Of a DNA stretch of 64,000 nt, positions 30,824 to 42,773 are shown piece by piece. Source of the DNA: Lepraria neglecta (taxonomy: Eukaryota; Ascomycota; Lecanoromycetes; Lecanorales; Stereocaulaceae). Below the pieces are notes generated by a model. The model saw only the letters and a list, made by a program, of their open reading frames with translations. It ran no database searches and was not told the origin of the DNA. The stretch covers positions 1,302,001-1,366,000 of the forward strand of contig CM065647.1 in NCBI GenBank assembly GCA_033220425.1. Direction: 5' to 3'. The position numbers and the translations under genes are program-made. Numbering within the stretch: position 1 is the stretch's first letter; the number at the start of each line of letters is the position of its first letter.

Positions 30824-33800
30824 CTATGAACGTCGATCGAAGAACCAACTGCTCCTCTTCCCGCCACCCGGACTACCGTTAGCTTCTTGTGCTTGCAGAC
30901 CGCTCAGTACTGGGATGTTAGGCCCGCCGCCGTTTACGTATTCGGTCGCTCCACCGCCACGCAGGGGCTTGGCAATTCGAGAGCCTGTTCCGCCGAAGTT
31001 GAAGCCCATGGGATTTGAGGATAAGGCCATGCCGCGTGTTGAGCCGAGCTTGGCGGCTTCGAGGCGCTCTTTGACGGCTGTGAGTTGTGCTTCGAATCTA
31101 GAAAGGACAAGTTTAGCTTTAGTAGTCTCCAAAAGATCTGTTGGGACGTACCTGTGATTCGCAGCCGTCAGCTTCTCTTGACTATCCTGCAGCAGCGCCT
31201 CCAAGCTCAAGATGCGTTCGTTTCTGGCCATTAGTTTTCTCTCAGCGATAGCGACTTCTTTCTTGAGGCTACCATTCTGCTCTACAAGTTGCCTCTGCAC
31301 GTGGGTCAGCTGCTCCAAGTTCCGTTCCAAAAAAGCCATCTTCTTTTGCTGTGCTCGGTTGTTGGAAGATCTCAGAACATTGTTGTATTGCTCTCGGGTC
31401 TCGTCAAGAGAGATTTCAAGCTCCACGACGCGTTCACAGCGATTTTGTAGATCCCGCATCAGTGACTTCTTCATGACGTCAAAGTCGGCGATCTGCTGTT
31501 GAACTGTCCTGCTCGCAGGTGATGACTGTATTTTTCCGTTTGGTGTACCGTTTTTCAAGCTGCGTTGAGATTCTTCGACACTGTTTCTTAGACGATGGTT
31601 TTCTTCGTCTTTCCTTGCTAGATCTTCTCGCATATCTCTGATCATCTGGACCTGCGTTTCTCTTCTGCTGGTGTAAAGCTCCGAAAGTCTGCTTTTCACC
31701 TCCTCGATGTCTTCGTCGGTAAGATTGCGTTCGAGGAACTCTTCGTATTCTTGCTCGACCGAAGCTAGCCTCTCCTCCAAGCCACCTTTCCTTCGGTCTT
31801 GGTCGCCGTCTAGCTCTGCAGTAGCATTCAAGCTGATATCGGCTTGTCGAACAATGCCTTGTGCTTCTACAAGTTTGGTCTTCAAGTCTTCTAACTCGTC
31901 CGGTGCGACCACATTACCTCCTGAGCTGACCTCATGCAAGGCGTCTACCTGCTCAATGCAACGTCGGAACTTGTGCTCGTTCTGGCAGAAGGTATCATCG
32001 CCCATATCGAAGCCTGCCATCATTTGTGCCATTCGTTCCGCTTTCTTCTTCTCTTTCTCGTCGAGAACGGCGCTCGTTTCCTTAGCACCCATCCGGACAT
32101 CCAGAAGCTGTTGCTTGACCTCATCAAGCTCTGTTGTGAGTTCTGAGTTGGCTTCCTTCAGACCATCCATCGTAATCGAAGCCTCTTTGCTCTCAAATGC
32201 AACTCTCTCAAGCTGCATCTTCAACTCATTGACTTCACCACCCAGCTTCTCATTCGACCTGCCTGTCCGTTGGCTGTTTTCTTTCAGGTATTGGAGCTCT
32301 TCTCTAGCCTCCTTTAGATTTCGTTCCGCGGTAGAGAATTGTGTCTCCTTCTCAGCTACCTGGTCTTGCAACTCGTTCTCTCTGCGCAGGAATTCCTCTC
32401 GCTCGTCTTTCTCGAGCACGATACTGGGTGTACTGGACCGATCGCCGATTCCCGACTCTGACCGACTAGGTGTTTCTGACCTTCCGACTTCCTGCAACCG
32501 GGATGGTGTACCCGGTCGGGGTGGCTCAGAATCTATTTTCGCCCCAGTGACTCCCTGAGCTGCTGGCGGTGGAGCCCACCTCTCTTTCGGCACTGCTTCT
32601 CCACTTCGCCATGACTGCACTTCGCTCTCTAGACTTGACACATACGTCTGATATGTCACGACTTGGCTCTGTGCCTTCTTCAAGAGCTGCTTCAATTCCA
32701 AGGGGCTCAACTCAGCATTGATCTTGGCCTTGTTCTTGATTGCCTTTGCTCTGACGCCAAATCTGAGTGTACCGATCGTTTCCTGCTCGTTATAGCTGCT
32801 CGGAGAGCAATTGATGATCAAAGTAGTCCTCGAGTTCCCACCCAGTGATTCTTGCAGTATTCGTGTGAGCTTCGAGTCTCGGTAAGGTATGTGTGTTGAT
32901 TTGCCGTCCGTCAGAGAATTGATGACCATTCCCAAAGCACTCAAACTCTTGTTAATCTTCTTGGCTTCTTCAAGCGTTTGCCCACTTGCGCCTGTCTTGC
33001 CAACCTTCTCGCTACCGGCTAGATCGACCAGGAATAGTTGTCCACTCTTTGCTGAGCCGGTCTCGACGTTCTTCTGAGTGATGGTGATGACGAATATCGA
33101 ATGTGACCGTGAAGATTCCTGATTCATATTGGTGGCTGCCGTAGCTCTTGAAGCTCCTCCTCTTCTCATGACTTCATAGACTTCCTGTACACTCGAGACG
33201 TATATTTCCAGCAAGCCCTTGACATATACTCCCCTGCTCTTCTCCTCATGCACCGGAAGATTGTCATTCTGTGGCATCAACAGATCTCGAATCTTCTCCA
33301 TGTAAATCTCCATGTAGCTGACCCGTACTGTGTATTCAATGTTGCCGGGACTTCGTAATATGCTAGCGAACATCTGCTCAACGATTCGCGGTATTATTCC
33401 TCTTTGCTCCTCGTCGTCTATGTCTGCCCCCATCATGGTGTAGGATTTCCCCGCCCCGGTCTGCCCGTAGGCGAACACTGTTCCGTTGTAGCCATTGAGG
33501 ATGTCGTCCACGGTTGACCGTATAGAGAAGTCGAAGACATCTGTTTGCCGCGAGTTCGTGTCGAAGACTCGGTCAAAGGTGAAGGCGCCAGCAGCTTCAT
33601 TAGACTAGAAATGTTGTCAGTCTTGTTCATTTAGTTCGTATCTCCTGCAGCGCAGAGAATTGGGCTTATGCAAGGCCGGGGTTGATGTGCTCGCGTACAT
33701 TAATTTTACAGGTGTCTTCGGTCTCAAAGTCCACTATAGAATCTCCTCCATTTGCGAGCTCGGTCTTGTTGGGAGGTCGAAATCGAGCAACCACTGCGCA

Positions 33801-33948
33801 AGTCGAATCAGCTTAGATGTAACTCGAATGTTGTTTCAGCATAGTATCATACCCTTTATGGTATTGCCTGCACTGGCCGAACTCCTGCAAGGGTGTTGTC
33901 AGTAGAGGTTTACTTCGACCGAGTCTCTCCTGGAGCTACTTACGCCAT
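30824..33948 (-). CDS. Conventional kinesin (kinesin-1) heavy chain
   Basis: Exons 33948..33944, 33884..33853, 33793..33699, 33604..31152 and 31097..30824 give 952 residues, close to Neurospora NKin. The first coding exon is only ATGGC, and the last intron (54 nt) is in frame. The N-terminal motor domain has GQTGAGKSYTMM (P-loop, residues 91-102), NQESSRSHSIF (switch I), DLAGSEKVGKTGA (switch II) and HIPYRDSKLTRILQ. The neck and stalk are heptad-rich with a hinge near GVTGAKIDSEPP. The tail holds the fungal cargo block QQIADFDVMKKSLMRDLQNR and the IAK autoinhibition motif in SRIAKPLRGG. It moves vesicles to microtubule plus ends and supports hyphal tip growth. Orthologues: KinA and NKin. Confidence 0.97.
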
Positions 33949-34505
33949 GATGGCGTCGTTGTTTGGCAAGCTCCCAATTCCCAAGTTCCTCCCTCAACGG
34001 GGCGTCGAGTTAAAGACAAAAGATAGCAACAGGGATGTGAGAAAACAGGTCTGTGTTGGGGTTGAGGGTTGTAAAGGCAGATATCGGTGTTGCATGTTGC
34101 GGACTTGCAGGGGTGTGGTGACGCGCCGGATGAAACGCCCAATCAGAATCTCTTATTGTAGAGACAGCCACAGCATCACCATAGCAATTATCACACTGTT
34201 CGACAAGGCACTTAACTCATAAGTAATAGTATTATTATTGTATGGGTTGCTATCTATTTCTATGCTCAAGGTGAAGGGACCGATACTCGATGCTCGCTAG
34301 TCCCACGTTTCGAGGCCGGCCTGCAGAAGAGGCCTGAGCTTTAAGCATGCTTCTTCTAGCGTTCGTGGAACGCATATCCCCCCCTAGACTCCACGCTTAG
34401 AAGCAACCCCATATTCACAGAAGCTCTGTAGCTAAATAAACCTGACCGCCGTCCCACCCAGTCTATTTTCCTTGGAGATGACAAAGACTTTTTGTTCCGA
34501 TATCC
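33949..34505. other. Gap between kinesin start and RAD6 end
   Basis: Contains the kinesin 5' region and RAD6 3' flank. No gene seen; a plus-strand frame at 33893-34222 overlaps the kinesin leader and has no coding character. Confidence 0.5.
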
Positions 34506-35131
34506 CTAATCCTCCCAGCTCTTTTCCACTGTTTCGCGGACTCGCTTGGTGTACTCGCGGCGATTATCTTTGTAGAGGTTCGAGGCTTCGACGTTGGCCG
34601 GTGATGAGGTATTAGGGTCGTTGAGTAAGCTAAATGAGATGTATCAGCGTGCAGAACCGTGTTTTGAGAGGTCGTGCATACCTTTGGATACTGGTCAGGA
34701 TTGCTGCCACATCATATGTAGGACTCCAGCGATTTTGTAGAATATCAAGACATAGCTCTCCAGTAGCATAGACATTCGGGTGGAACATTTGGCTGATGAA
34801 TTTGACTCCTGGTGGCTTATTGGGGTATTGCTCCTCAAAATGCATGACTAGGCGAAATGTTCCATCTTCGAAAGGTGTGTCTGCAGGACCAATGATCACA
34901 GCATTCCTAGAAGGGCTATTGTAAGGAATTCCGATGGCGAACTCGGATGAAGATACTACATACCAAGTCATCACGTTGTCTGCGATAGGCGATGCTGAAA
35001 CCCCACCGGGGGGATCTGTCTGCATGCGCTATACAAGGTTCGCGTATCAGTCCAAGCGTTGAGTACAGCACGGACAGGATCGGCCTTACCTTGAAATCAC
35101 GCATGAGGCGTCGACGTGCAGATGTAGACAT
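34506..35131 (-). CDS. RAD6: Ubiquitin-conjugating enzyme E2, Rad6/Ubc2
   Basis: Exons 35131..35090, 35028..34964, 34906..34682 and 34629..34506 give exactly 151 residues, the size of Rad6 in filamentous fungi, without the acidic tail of the yeast protein. Introns are 61, 57 and 52 nt. [14 protein letters not shown] is the Rad6 signature start. The active-site Cys is residue 88 in [19 protein letters not shown], after the HPN triad at residues 78-80. The closing [11 protein letters not shown] is typical. Rad6 acts with Rad18 (PCNA ubiquitination in post-replication repair) and Bre1 (histone H2B ubiquitination). It lies head to head with the DUF202 gene at 35548. Confidence 0.97.
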
Positions 35132-35547
35132 TTTTTGTTCGGGATACAGCCTTTCAAACTTTGTCCTTGGCTCATCGAAGTCGCGGTGAAGCTTTCTAAT
35201 CTGGTTTTCGGGGGGGATGAAGCTTGCAAAATAGCTGAGCATCCGAGCTAGCACGGCATGGCACGATTGTAAAGGACAACAGACTAATGCAAGGATCCCA
35301 AGGCCGGAGGATTTGCAATCTCCCGGCATCGCGGGATCACACTAGCGGGTCTGACAGCGGTCCCAACCAAGGCCAGATCTACCCCGGATCTACTATCCTA
35401 CCTCGTGGCCTCGATCAATGTGGCACCATGAGCGGCCCAGATCTCTACAACCGCCCCAATAGCGCCCCTGAAGACAGGAGGTGGCTGAAGAATTAGGCCA
35501 GAAAGAGCAAGGAGAATGTGGGGAACAAGGGGCATACAAGAGCTACG
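35132..35547. other. Divergent promoter region of RAD6 and the DUF202 gene
   Basis: No gene recognised. A plus-strand frame at 35287-35496 is without features. Confidence 0.5.
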
Positions 35548-36063
35548 ATGGAACTAGAGGAACGTACACGCGGCACGTCAAGGGCCATGGTAGTTGGATC
35601 TTCAATGGAGACACATCATGAGAGCACTACCATCCCTGCCACCGGGCGCCACACTGTCACGACATTAAAATACCTCGGCAAGCTCAAGCACTGGTGGACT
35701 CAGAATATCAGCCTTGTGCTTGAAGACGGTCCAAATGGAGGCGATCCTCGTGATTATTTTGCTCTTGAGAGAACCTATCTTGCCTGGTTCAGGACGTCCG
35801 TGGTCATTACCTCCTTTGGAATTGTCATTACTCAACTTTTCATCCTCCATAGTCTGGATCCAATCAAGGGCAAGGTCCTCGGAGCAATATTAGCTTTCGG
35901 GGGGATCGTTTCTAACCTGCTCGGTTGCTTTAGGTACTTCAGGCAACAGAGCCTACTTCTGGAGGGCAAAGCGCTCTGCGGAGGGTGGCACACGACCGTC
36001 ATCTTGGTACTGTTGACATTGATCTTGCTAACGCTTTTTGTCATTGTGCTAGTGGAGAGCTGA
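35548..36063 (+). CDS. DUF202 (YidH/Vtc1-like) three-TM membrane protein
   Basis: A single exon encodes 171 residues from the ATG at 35548; the frame is open upstream to a GTG at 35518, but the first Met is here. The family hallmark DYFALERTYLAWFRTS (about residues 70-85) precedes three TM helices: SVVITSFGIVITQLFIL, VLGAILAFGGIVSNLLGCF and TVILVLLTLILLTLFVIVLV. The N-terminus is hydrophilic and Thr/His-rich. DUF202 proteins include Vtc1 of the vacuolar polyphosphate polymerase and uncharacterised vacuolar or plasma-membrane proteins of filamentous fungi. Nothing here shows which role this one has. Confidence 0.85.
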   Translation: MELEERTRGTSRAMVVGSSMETHHESTTIPATGRHTVTTLKYLGKLKHWWTQNISLVLEDGPNGGDPRDYFALERTYLAWFRTSVVITSFGIVITQLFILHSLDPIKGKVLGAILAFGGIVSNLLGCFRYFRQQSLLLEGKALCGGWHTTVILVLLTLILLTLFVIVLVES

Positions 36064-36223
36064 AGGCTGAAGGCTATTGCGACAACTCTAGTGGCTGTCT
36101 GACTTCCGGATATGAAATACACCTTAACGCCAGCTATCATAATCACTGGAGGGTATGCATTTACGGCGTACTTAGTGCATCCAAATACAGTAGCACGCTT
36201 TCCGTCAGAGAGTAGGCCCAAAC

Positions 36224-37510
36224 TTACACTTCCCGCCATTCGTTACCCTCATTATGGAGACTTGATGGCTGCACCACCAGGTGATTGGCGTCATCATTGG
36301 GCTCTGAATCTCCCACTGGCCTATCGCCCTCGGTCAAGGGATCGTCATGATAACCACCCTCTATCCTTCCTCGAATACTCCTCGCACGGACCTCCTCTTC
36401 GTTTGCTTCTAGGCCATCGAGGTTATCATCGTCATCAGTACGATTGGACGAGCCACGAGCCTGCCACGAATGGGAAAGGAACGGGTAGCGGGTTCGGTAA
36501 ACGACCATCATTATCAACTAAGAAGATGGGGTTAGCCTCTTCATAGCCTTTCGAGTCTAAGGCCCGGCGTCGCGGGTAGCAAAAAGATCCGGACGAGCGT
36601 CTCATGAAGTTGCCTTTGGCAACTTCAATAACAGATAGTGATTGCACGAAGAATGGGCTGCTGAGTCATGATTTCTTGGTATTATGCCCAAGAAAATCAA
36701 GGATTCAGCGCTTCTTGCGAGATGTTCTCTGCTTCGAAACAGAGAGACGTCCGAGTTCTCTTGACACCCACAAGCCAGCCAAAGGCCAGCATCAGGAATA
36801 ATCCTACTCACCATCACTAGAAACACCATAATTGCTACTAGGAGCAGCAATCCCGCAGTGATCTGTTCATCACGCCTCCACCCTCCAAAACAGCTGTTCT
36901 GGCGGTTGAACGCATCACGACATGCCGTAATAGGATGGCTTTTGTCCGCAAAAGGCCACGCCTTGTCCACCAAGCTGTGTAGGCCGCAGCATTGATGCCG
37001 ATCTTGTATCCTGCGAACGACCTCTGCATTCTTGCTTGAGAAGAGTCGGCCCCACTGCTGTTCGAGATGGCAGGTCAGGTTGCTCGGTGGGGTCATATGG
37101 GTGAGGGCTAGAGTGGCTATTGCAGTTTCGTAGATGATGAGGAGCATGAACACCACGATGGTCGTCCAAGAGATGGAGGGTTTGGCATTCGCGAGGGACC
37201 CATTAGAGCCTGAGGCTAGCCTTTGGGCGCCTTGTAGGCTCACGCCTGTGATCACAGGTAGCATGACCGTTGCTATAGCAGTGACAGTCGAGATGGGAAT
37301 TGCGAACGCTTTGATTCTGTACATGGCAATGCTAGAGCACAATTAGCTTCATCCAGTACTCGTTTACTGTTGTAGAGCGGTCGACATACCCTGCGGTGAC
37401 GACAAGCCCAAGAAACAGCTGCTCGAACATCAGTGACAAGTCGTTAAGCTCATCAATACGAGCCTTACCAAGGGTACAAGCAACGATAGCACTTGGGTTG
37501 AAGGACGCAT
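36224..37510 (-). CDS. Fungal tetraspanin (Tsp3-like)
   Basis: Exons 37510..37469, 37418..37390, 37331..36812 and 36517..36224 give 294 residues, all phases agreeing. Introns 1 and 2 are 50 and 58 nt, but intron 3 is 294 nt and contains hairpins. Four TM segments are visible: about residues 7-25, 33-54, 78-102, and a last one from 181 that is split by intron 3. The large loop has the CCG motif at 138-140 (DRHQCCGLHSLVDKAWPF) and further Cys at 161 and 171, as in fungal tetraspanins. The tail is acidic and Arg-rich and cytosolic. Family members organise membrane microdomains; fungal Pls1 acts in host penetration, but this sequence looks like the separate Tsp3 group. Confidence 0.85.
36605..36627. 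repeat. Perfect 10-bp hairpin inside tetraspanin intron 3
   Basis: TGAAGTTGCC, a 3-nt loop, then GGCAACTTCA. A second, slightly bulged hairpin (GATTTCTTGG paired with CCAAGAAAATC) lies at about 36670-36698 in the same intron. No target duplication was seen. Confidence 0.6.
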
Positions 37511-39072
37511 CTTAGTCGATTTGGTCGGGTCACAGTCGTTAGTCTGCTTTTAGCTGAAGTGTGTATTCTCAATTGAAGTGTCTAAACGCTCTGGATGATT
37601 CAATTGATAAGACACTGAGGTGGGGTGGGGCAGTCATGTGAGAGTGGAGCTGCTGCTTCGTGATTCGACGGAGACGTAGCTTTCGGATGCACTCCGCCTC
37701 ACTGGGTCCATACAGGGAGAAATCTCGGAATGGGCAAGAGATCTACGATTGAAATTCGATTACAAGTTCTACACGAGACGCATACATACAGTACGTGTAT
37801 CACTCACGATGTGACACTGATCGCGACCTGAAAAGCTCTTCATTTAACTATGGAGGCTACTCTATGCTAGCTTCGGCAAAGAAATATTTCAGCCTTACCA
37901 TCCGCTTTCCGGCCTCCAATTTCCGGGACCCAATGAGGATACTGGTAACATTTCCTGATTGAGCCTCTAGACCGCACTCATCCTCACATACAAGTCCTTC
38001 GGCTTGGCAGTCACACCATTCTTGACCTCAACCTTCTTTAGCATATGGGCGAGCTAATAAGCTCATATGAGAAGAACGATGTTGAGATTGCATGTTATTG
38101 CTAAATCTATGGAGTCGCGTGCGGATTTTCACGGGCCCAGGCTCGTGAAATACTACGCTAACCGCTTTAGGCTTAGCGCCAGTGGCACCACTAGAGATTC
38201 CACCACATAATGCTAACAACCTTGTACCCTTCCTCCGTAAACATGGACTCGAACGTTGAGTGTCATCTCAAGGCTCATCGACTATGTCAAAGATATTTTC
38301 ACGGCGCTAAATCGACATAGGCAAGCAAAAGGCCACTTCAACCCATATCAGCTCGTGGCGGGCCGATAGGCGAGGCTGGAGTTTATAAGTAACTCCTTAG
38401 ATCGCGAAGGTTATTTCCGATGGTGATATCTTGCTGTAATCCGTCACAGGAGGCCAGACCCTCGCGAGATGGTCAAATAACACCTCATCAAGATTGTCAT
38501 ATCGAAGAAGGCGAAGGACTTGTTCCTAACCTAGATTTCATTACAATCAGACTTCAGACGTTTAGATAATAAGAAGAATGTATTGCCGTAGTAAAGCTGG
38601 GTCCAAGTGGACTCTTCAGCTGATGAGTGGTACATCGATAGGATCTCATCGGGGCTGACTGAGAGGTATTGAGGTGCTGATTTCTAGAGACCTCGTGAAC
38701 ACGATGGAGCTGCGCAGGTCGTTAAACGAAAGAGAAGCTGCGTGCTATGACTGTAGCATTATGCGTCGATGGTGTTGTAGTGAAGGTAATGGAAATGTTT
38801 GCGATGTATTGGCGTGCTTGACACAAGTCTCTTTGGCCCAGTTGGATCCGGTGGCTGGCATATAACAAGAGTTCGGAAATTAGGAAGTTTATAATAGAGC
38901 GAAACATATCTCCTTAATTCAATACCCGATCCACTAATTCCCATACCTAATATAGTTCCAACAACGTTCGATAAATGGCCCAAGCCTGCACTCAATAAAA
39001 CTTCGCCGTCTGGATCTAGTGTTTTACTAATGTTCTAGGAATCTCCGCCGCCATAGAGCAATACTCATCCCT
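37511..39072. other. Gene-poor stretch with a possible 3' gene remnant
   Basis: On the minus strand, 38244 down to the TAG at 37969..37967 can be read as MFTEEGYKV, a possible intron, then LAHMLKKVEVKNGVTAKPKD followed by LYVRMSAV. It looks like the C-terminal end of some protein with the rest missing. No family is recognised. Nothing else is supported; 37.5-37.9 kb is the tetraspanin 5' flank. Confidence 0.3.
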
Positions 39073-39726
39073 TCATGCCCCCGACCCGTTCAATTCTTTG
39101 TTAATCTCACCCACAAACTTGATCAGATCTTTGACGGAGAAATCTGTGCATTGACTTTGATATGCATTGAAGACCTTGTTCTCAGAAGCAGGGGTTGGCT
39201 TGAGACAGAACAATGGCGGCATCGAAACGGAGGAGAATGACTTGGACAACAACATGTGGACAGCGGGCGAGATTCTTGCAACTTGATCTGTGATATCGAA
39301 GAGGTTGAGGGGGCGTTGCTCAGCGCCCTTGGAGTTTTTGTATTGCTGAAAGAGCGTGAAGATAGCCTGGCCAGTCTGTGCAGCCGTGTGGCTGTCTGTG
39401 TTATGAGTGGCCAGATCTTGGCTCAACAGCTTAGGGTACCTACTGCCGTGGTCAACAGCTGCCAACGACCTGCAAGTTCTCCTTCTCATTTTCGATGGCC
39501 TTGTCCACCAGAACGGCCTCTGCAACTAGCATTTCTGGCTTCAGCTCTGTGCGGATCATGAGACTGGCAAAATCTGTCCTGTGCTGATAATTCCAAGAAG
39601 CCTAGCACCTGCTTACTTGCCCTCCACCGAAGGTACCCCAGGTGTGGACAGCGGAATATATGTCACTGATCCCAATGTGTTTGAACACAAATGAACAAGA
39701 CCACAGCCAAGGAGCGAGACGAACAT
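39073..39726 (-). CDS. Small helical protein, possibly secreted
   Basis: Exons 39726..39617, 39578..39470 and 39375..39073 give 173 residues in consistent phase, but intron 1 is only 38 nt and the start is uncertain. The N-terminus MFVSLLGCGLVHLCSNTLGS could be a weak signal peptide. The body is helical (KPEMLVAEAVLVDKAIENEK), with ISPAVHMLLSKSF and a Cys-containing end. No family is recognised; a helical secreted protein of the hydrophobic-surface-binding type is one possibility. An overlapping frame upstream (ATG near 39963, METVTQSRPILSIS) might provide an alternative 5' exon. Confidence 0.4.
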
Positions 39727-41102
39727 GGTGATGCAACACGACGAGCTAAAATCTTGAGTCAGCACTTTGAACGCGTAATGCTGTGACCTGACTTACAATC
39801 CTGGATCTGGAGAGCACAGTGACAGGAATGTCGTGGAGCACGAAGTCCGATGGGACTAAGTCCATTATAGTATGCTCGCCGTCCTCGGATGGGTTTATTT
39901 TTGACAAGATGATGAGCAGGCTAATGCTAAGGATTGGACGACTTTGAGTGACGGTTTCCATGTTCGATGGGAAGGCAACCTTGCCTTTGGCGAAGTCGTT
40001 GTGAGGTATTTTCTCGGCAAGGAATCGTCTCATCGGGTGCAAGCATTGTCACCAGACTAAATTGTTGCTGCAAAGTTGCTTGGACAGCTGACAAGAAGGA
40101 AAACATGGATCCGAATGGGTTTGGCATTGTCAAATGAATAGGCGCGAAAATGCCCCATCTAACCATTGGCCAATGATCTGAAAGTTAGTGAGGTGAAGAT
40201 CTTGCGTTCGCTATTAGCTATGAGTCGATCCGTTTAGAGCTTCATGTGCAGTCATAGTTGCAGCCAAACCTTTCGATCATTCTCTCCAGCAAAACGGAAT
40301 GTGAAGGAGGAAATCTTGATCATATCATCCAATACTACGCCGAGTGATTATTGAGGTGACCTATGAATATCAACCCTACCCCGGATAACCAAGAATGGGA
40401 GTGCTATTCGTGTTTCCTGTACCTGCCATTGGGCATAGAATATTTGCTTGGAAATGTACTGTAGCGTTAACATCGTTGTCTGAAAATTTCGGTTGAAGAA
40501 TGCAGGTTCTGCTTCAATTCCTTCAAGGTTGTGGATGGTTTGTTTTGGTGTCTCTGATTGTCATCGAGATTTCGTCGTTTCCCCTCGGTCAGAAGTGTGT
40601 CTTCTCTGTCGTACTGACCCAGTGCATGTTCGTCTGCTTCCATCTGCAGGTTTCTCGGGCCCCCACTCAGCGCTCAAGTTCCACTCTCCTTGGCTCATGC
40701 GAGCGCTTGCAGGACTTGATTACGAATCAAGGTGTCAGGTCCACCTCTTGCATGGTCCTCAAATGACAAAGGCCTTATCATCTCCTATTAAGTGAATGAT
40801 AGACGTAGGTAGGTGACAGTTGAATGATAATATGAAATGAATATAATAAAGAAAGAAAGAAACAAAGACCGAATTCAAGGCATGAAAAGTGGGCTTGATT
40901 TGCAAATCATATGCATTACCTGCTTGCGCTTGAGGTAGGTGTAACAAGCGAACTTGGTAGAATGACATGCCAATGATGGGTCGGCAACCAGGAAAATAAC
41001 GACGGGAGGATGTTTTGCCATGTTTTCGGAGTATTCCCATATCCTCAGCTCTTGGGCATGAGGATATGTATAGCGAAATTCTGGAGATGAAACCGTCTCT
41101 AG
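39727..41102. other. Gene-poor stretch, no supported gene
   Basis: Short frames only. A minus-strand frame around 39963-39746 starts with a hydrophobic stretch and may belong to the small gene at 39073-39726. Simple AT-rich sequence near 40840-40865. Confidence 0.4.
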
Positions 41103-41560
41103 TCATCGAGTCCCAAGACAGGTAGAAGATGTTAGGCCTGATTGGACTTCTTCACGGTATTCGTTTCCTGCATCCTTGATTGACTTTTGCAATTGCATTC
41201 TCCAATTTTGCTCCGACTCTTTGCTAGGATTCGGAAAGTGTTTACAAATGGCATTTGCAAGGCTACCACCAGAAGCTTGTGACAAGATGCAAGATGAAAT
41301 TTTGGTATGACTTCTGGCCGCTCGGGAAAAATCCTGTGTATGCGTTCTAAAGACGAACTTGGAGCCATTCGAGATGGTCCAAATTATTGGTATCTCTACA
41401 CACTTCTGCTTCATTGAGCCCAAGTTGACCGATGAGAATTAAAACCACGACACGACGCCATACTCACAAATTGAGTCTTGACGCGCTCACAGTTGTCAGT
41501 GCTGCACCTTCCTTCCGTGATCTTGACTGTCGGGATTTTTGAAATGACGGGAAAGTACAT
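41103..41560 (-). CDS. Small unknown protein, two exons
   Basis: Exons 41560..41468 and 41405..41103 join in phase over a 62-nt intron with a GTGAGT donor and GCAG acceptor, giving 131 residues. The sequence begins MYFPVISKIPTVKITEGRCS, contains five Cys, and has a Lys/Glu/Gln-rich helical end (QNWRMQLQKSIKDAGNEYRE). An in-frame TAG lies just upstream of the ATG, which supports this start or an acceptor there. No signal peptide is clear and no family is recognised. It shares size, strand and neighbourhood with the genes at 39.1 and 42.4 kb. Confidence 0.45.
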
Positions 41561-42439
41561 CGCCTATTCTCGTACTCCACATCCCACCCTACCCAGAATT
41601 TTACAAGCTGTTGTCTACACTAGAGGCCCTTTAATAAGCGTAAGGAGGCATATAGGAAAGTTTAGACCGGGAGCGTGAATCTGGGTAAGTCATACAACGT
41701 AGTACGAAACCCGAGGTGCAGTTTGAGATCATTCAAAAGGTACTCGAGAAACAACGCTCACATGAGTGCAAGCGGCGCTGCGGTGACCCAAGTAGACATA
41801 TACCGCGTGAGATCTGCTAGGCTGTTCGAATGCCAGTCCGCATTAGGTCTCTCGTCTCTTGAACGCGAATGTAGTGCAATCCCAAATCATTTCTGCTTCA
41901 AGATGTCATGACTTGGCTCTTCAGAGACAGTGACCCATCAGGGCCAGGGTAAGGCCAATTGGGAACATGTAAAAGTGTAAGCACGATCGATACCGTCACC
42001 CCATCTGAATTGGAACGAAGAACTCGTCAGATTGTTTGATACCCCTCGTACCGCTCCAGTCGCGTTGTCGATGACCCAAACCCAATGGGGAGTAAGGCCT
42101 GACTAAAAAGATTGATCCCTTCTGATAGAGTGGCAAAGTCGTCACAAGCATAGTTCCAAAGCGCACTCGTTGCATTGCAGGAACTGTAATTCTTGGAGCG
42201 TAATATTACCTTGAAGATTGATGATCAGACGGATAAGCTGAAGTGAGGCTTTGATGATGGATAGTGTTTCGCCAGCCTGGCTTTTGTTTGATGTTGGCAC
42301 ATTCTTGTCGTATTCAATCTTTAATCCGTAAGTCCGGCTTTACTAGAGACCTGTATAGTGAACGAGGTGCATAATCTACTATTGTCTTTCCAGGGTAAGT
42401 GAGCGGCACGTACAACGGAAGAAGGGTAGATCATCATCA
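41561..42439. other. Gene-poor stretch, nothing recognised
   Basis: No frame of note on either strand. Confidence 0.45.
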
Positions 42440-42773
42440 TCAATACATCATCAGGAGGCCTCTTGATATGATACAGGCTGTTAGAAACTGAAGTATCGTT
42501 TGTGAAAAGTCCATGTTAGACGACGAAATGCCTGGCTGTTGTTGAGCATCGCCTATTCGGAAATGTATGCCCCTTTTGTCATCAACAAAACTCTTTTTCA
42601 GGTGTACCAGAATTTGCACGAAGTCGTAATTACGGAGGATGGACCGCATGGAAAAGAAGATTGGGGGTGAAGACGCCGGATTTGGTTGGTCTTTGTCAAT
42701 CAGTATAGTTCGATGCATGCAGCTCCACCAGTATGTTTGACGATGACTTACCGTGGGGGTATTTTGGTGTCAT
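42440..42773 (-). CDS. Small unknown protein, two exons
   Basis: Exons 42773..42752 and 42690..42440, with a 61-nt intron (GTAAGT donor, TTGACAAAG acceptor), give 90 residues beginning MTPKYPHDQPNPASSPP. The middle (VQILVHLKKSFVDDKRGIHF) looks globular, and the C-terminus is a short hydrophobic helix (ILQFLTACIISRGLLMMY). No family is recognised. The strong donor and agreeing phase are the main support. Confidence 0.45.

Noticed and set aside
31707-32558. 283-codon plus-strand frame inside the kinesin gene
   Set aside because: Very Ser-rich and Arg-rich composition expected of the antisense of a coiled coil; no homology.
39579-39616. Reading 39616-39579 as ordinary exon and not an intron
   Set aside because: It adds an immediate stop; splicing fits frame but the 38-nt length keeps the gene model at low confidence.
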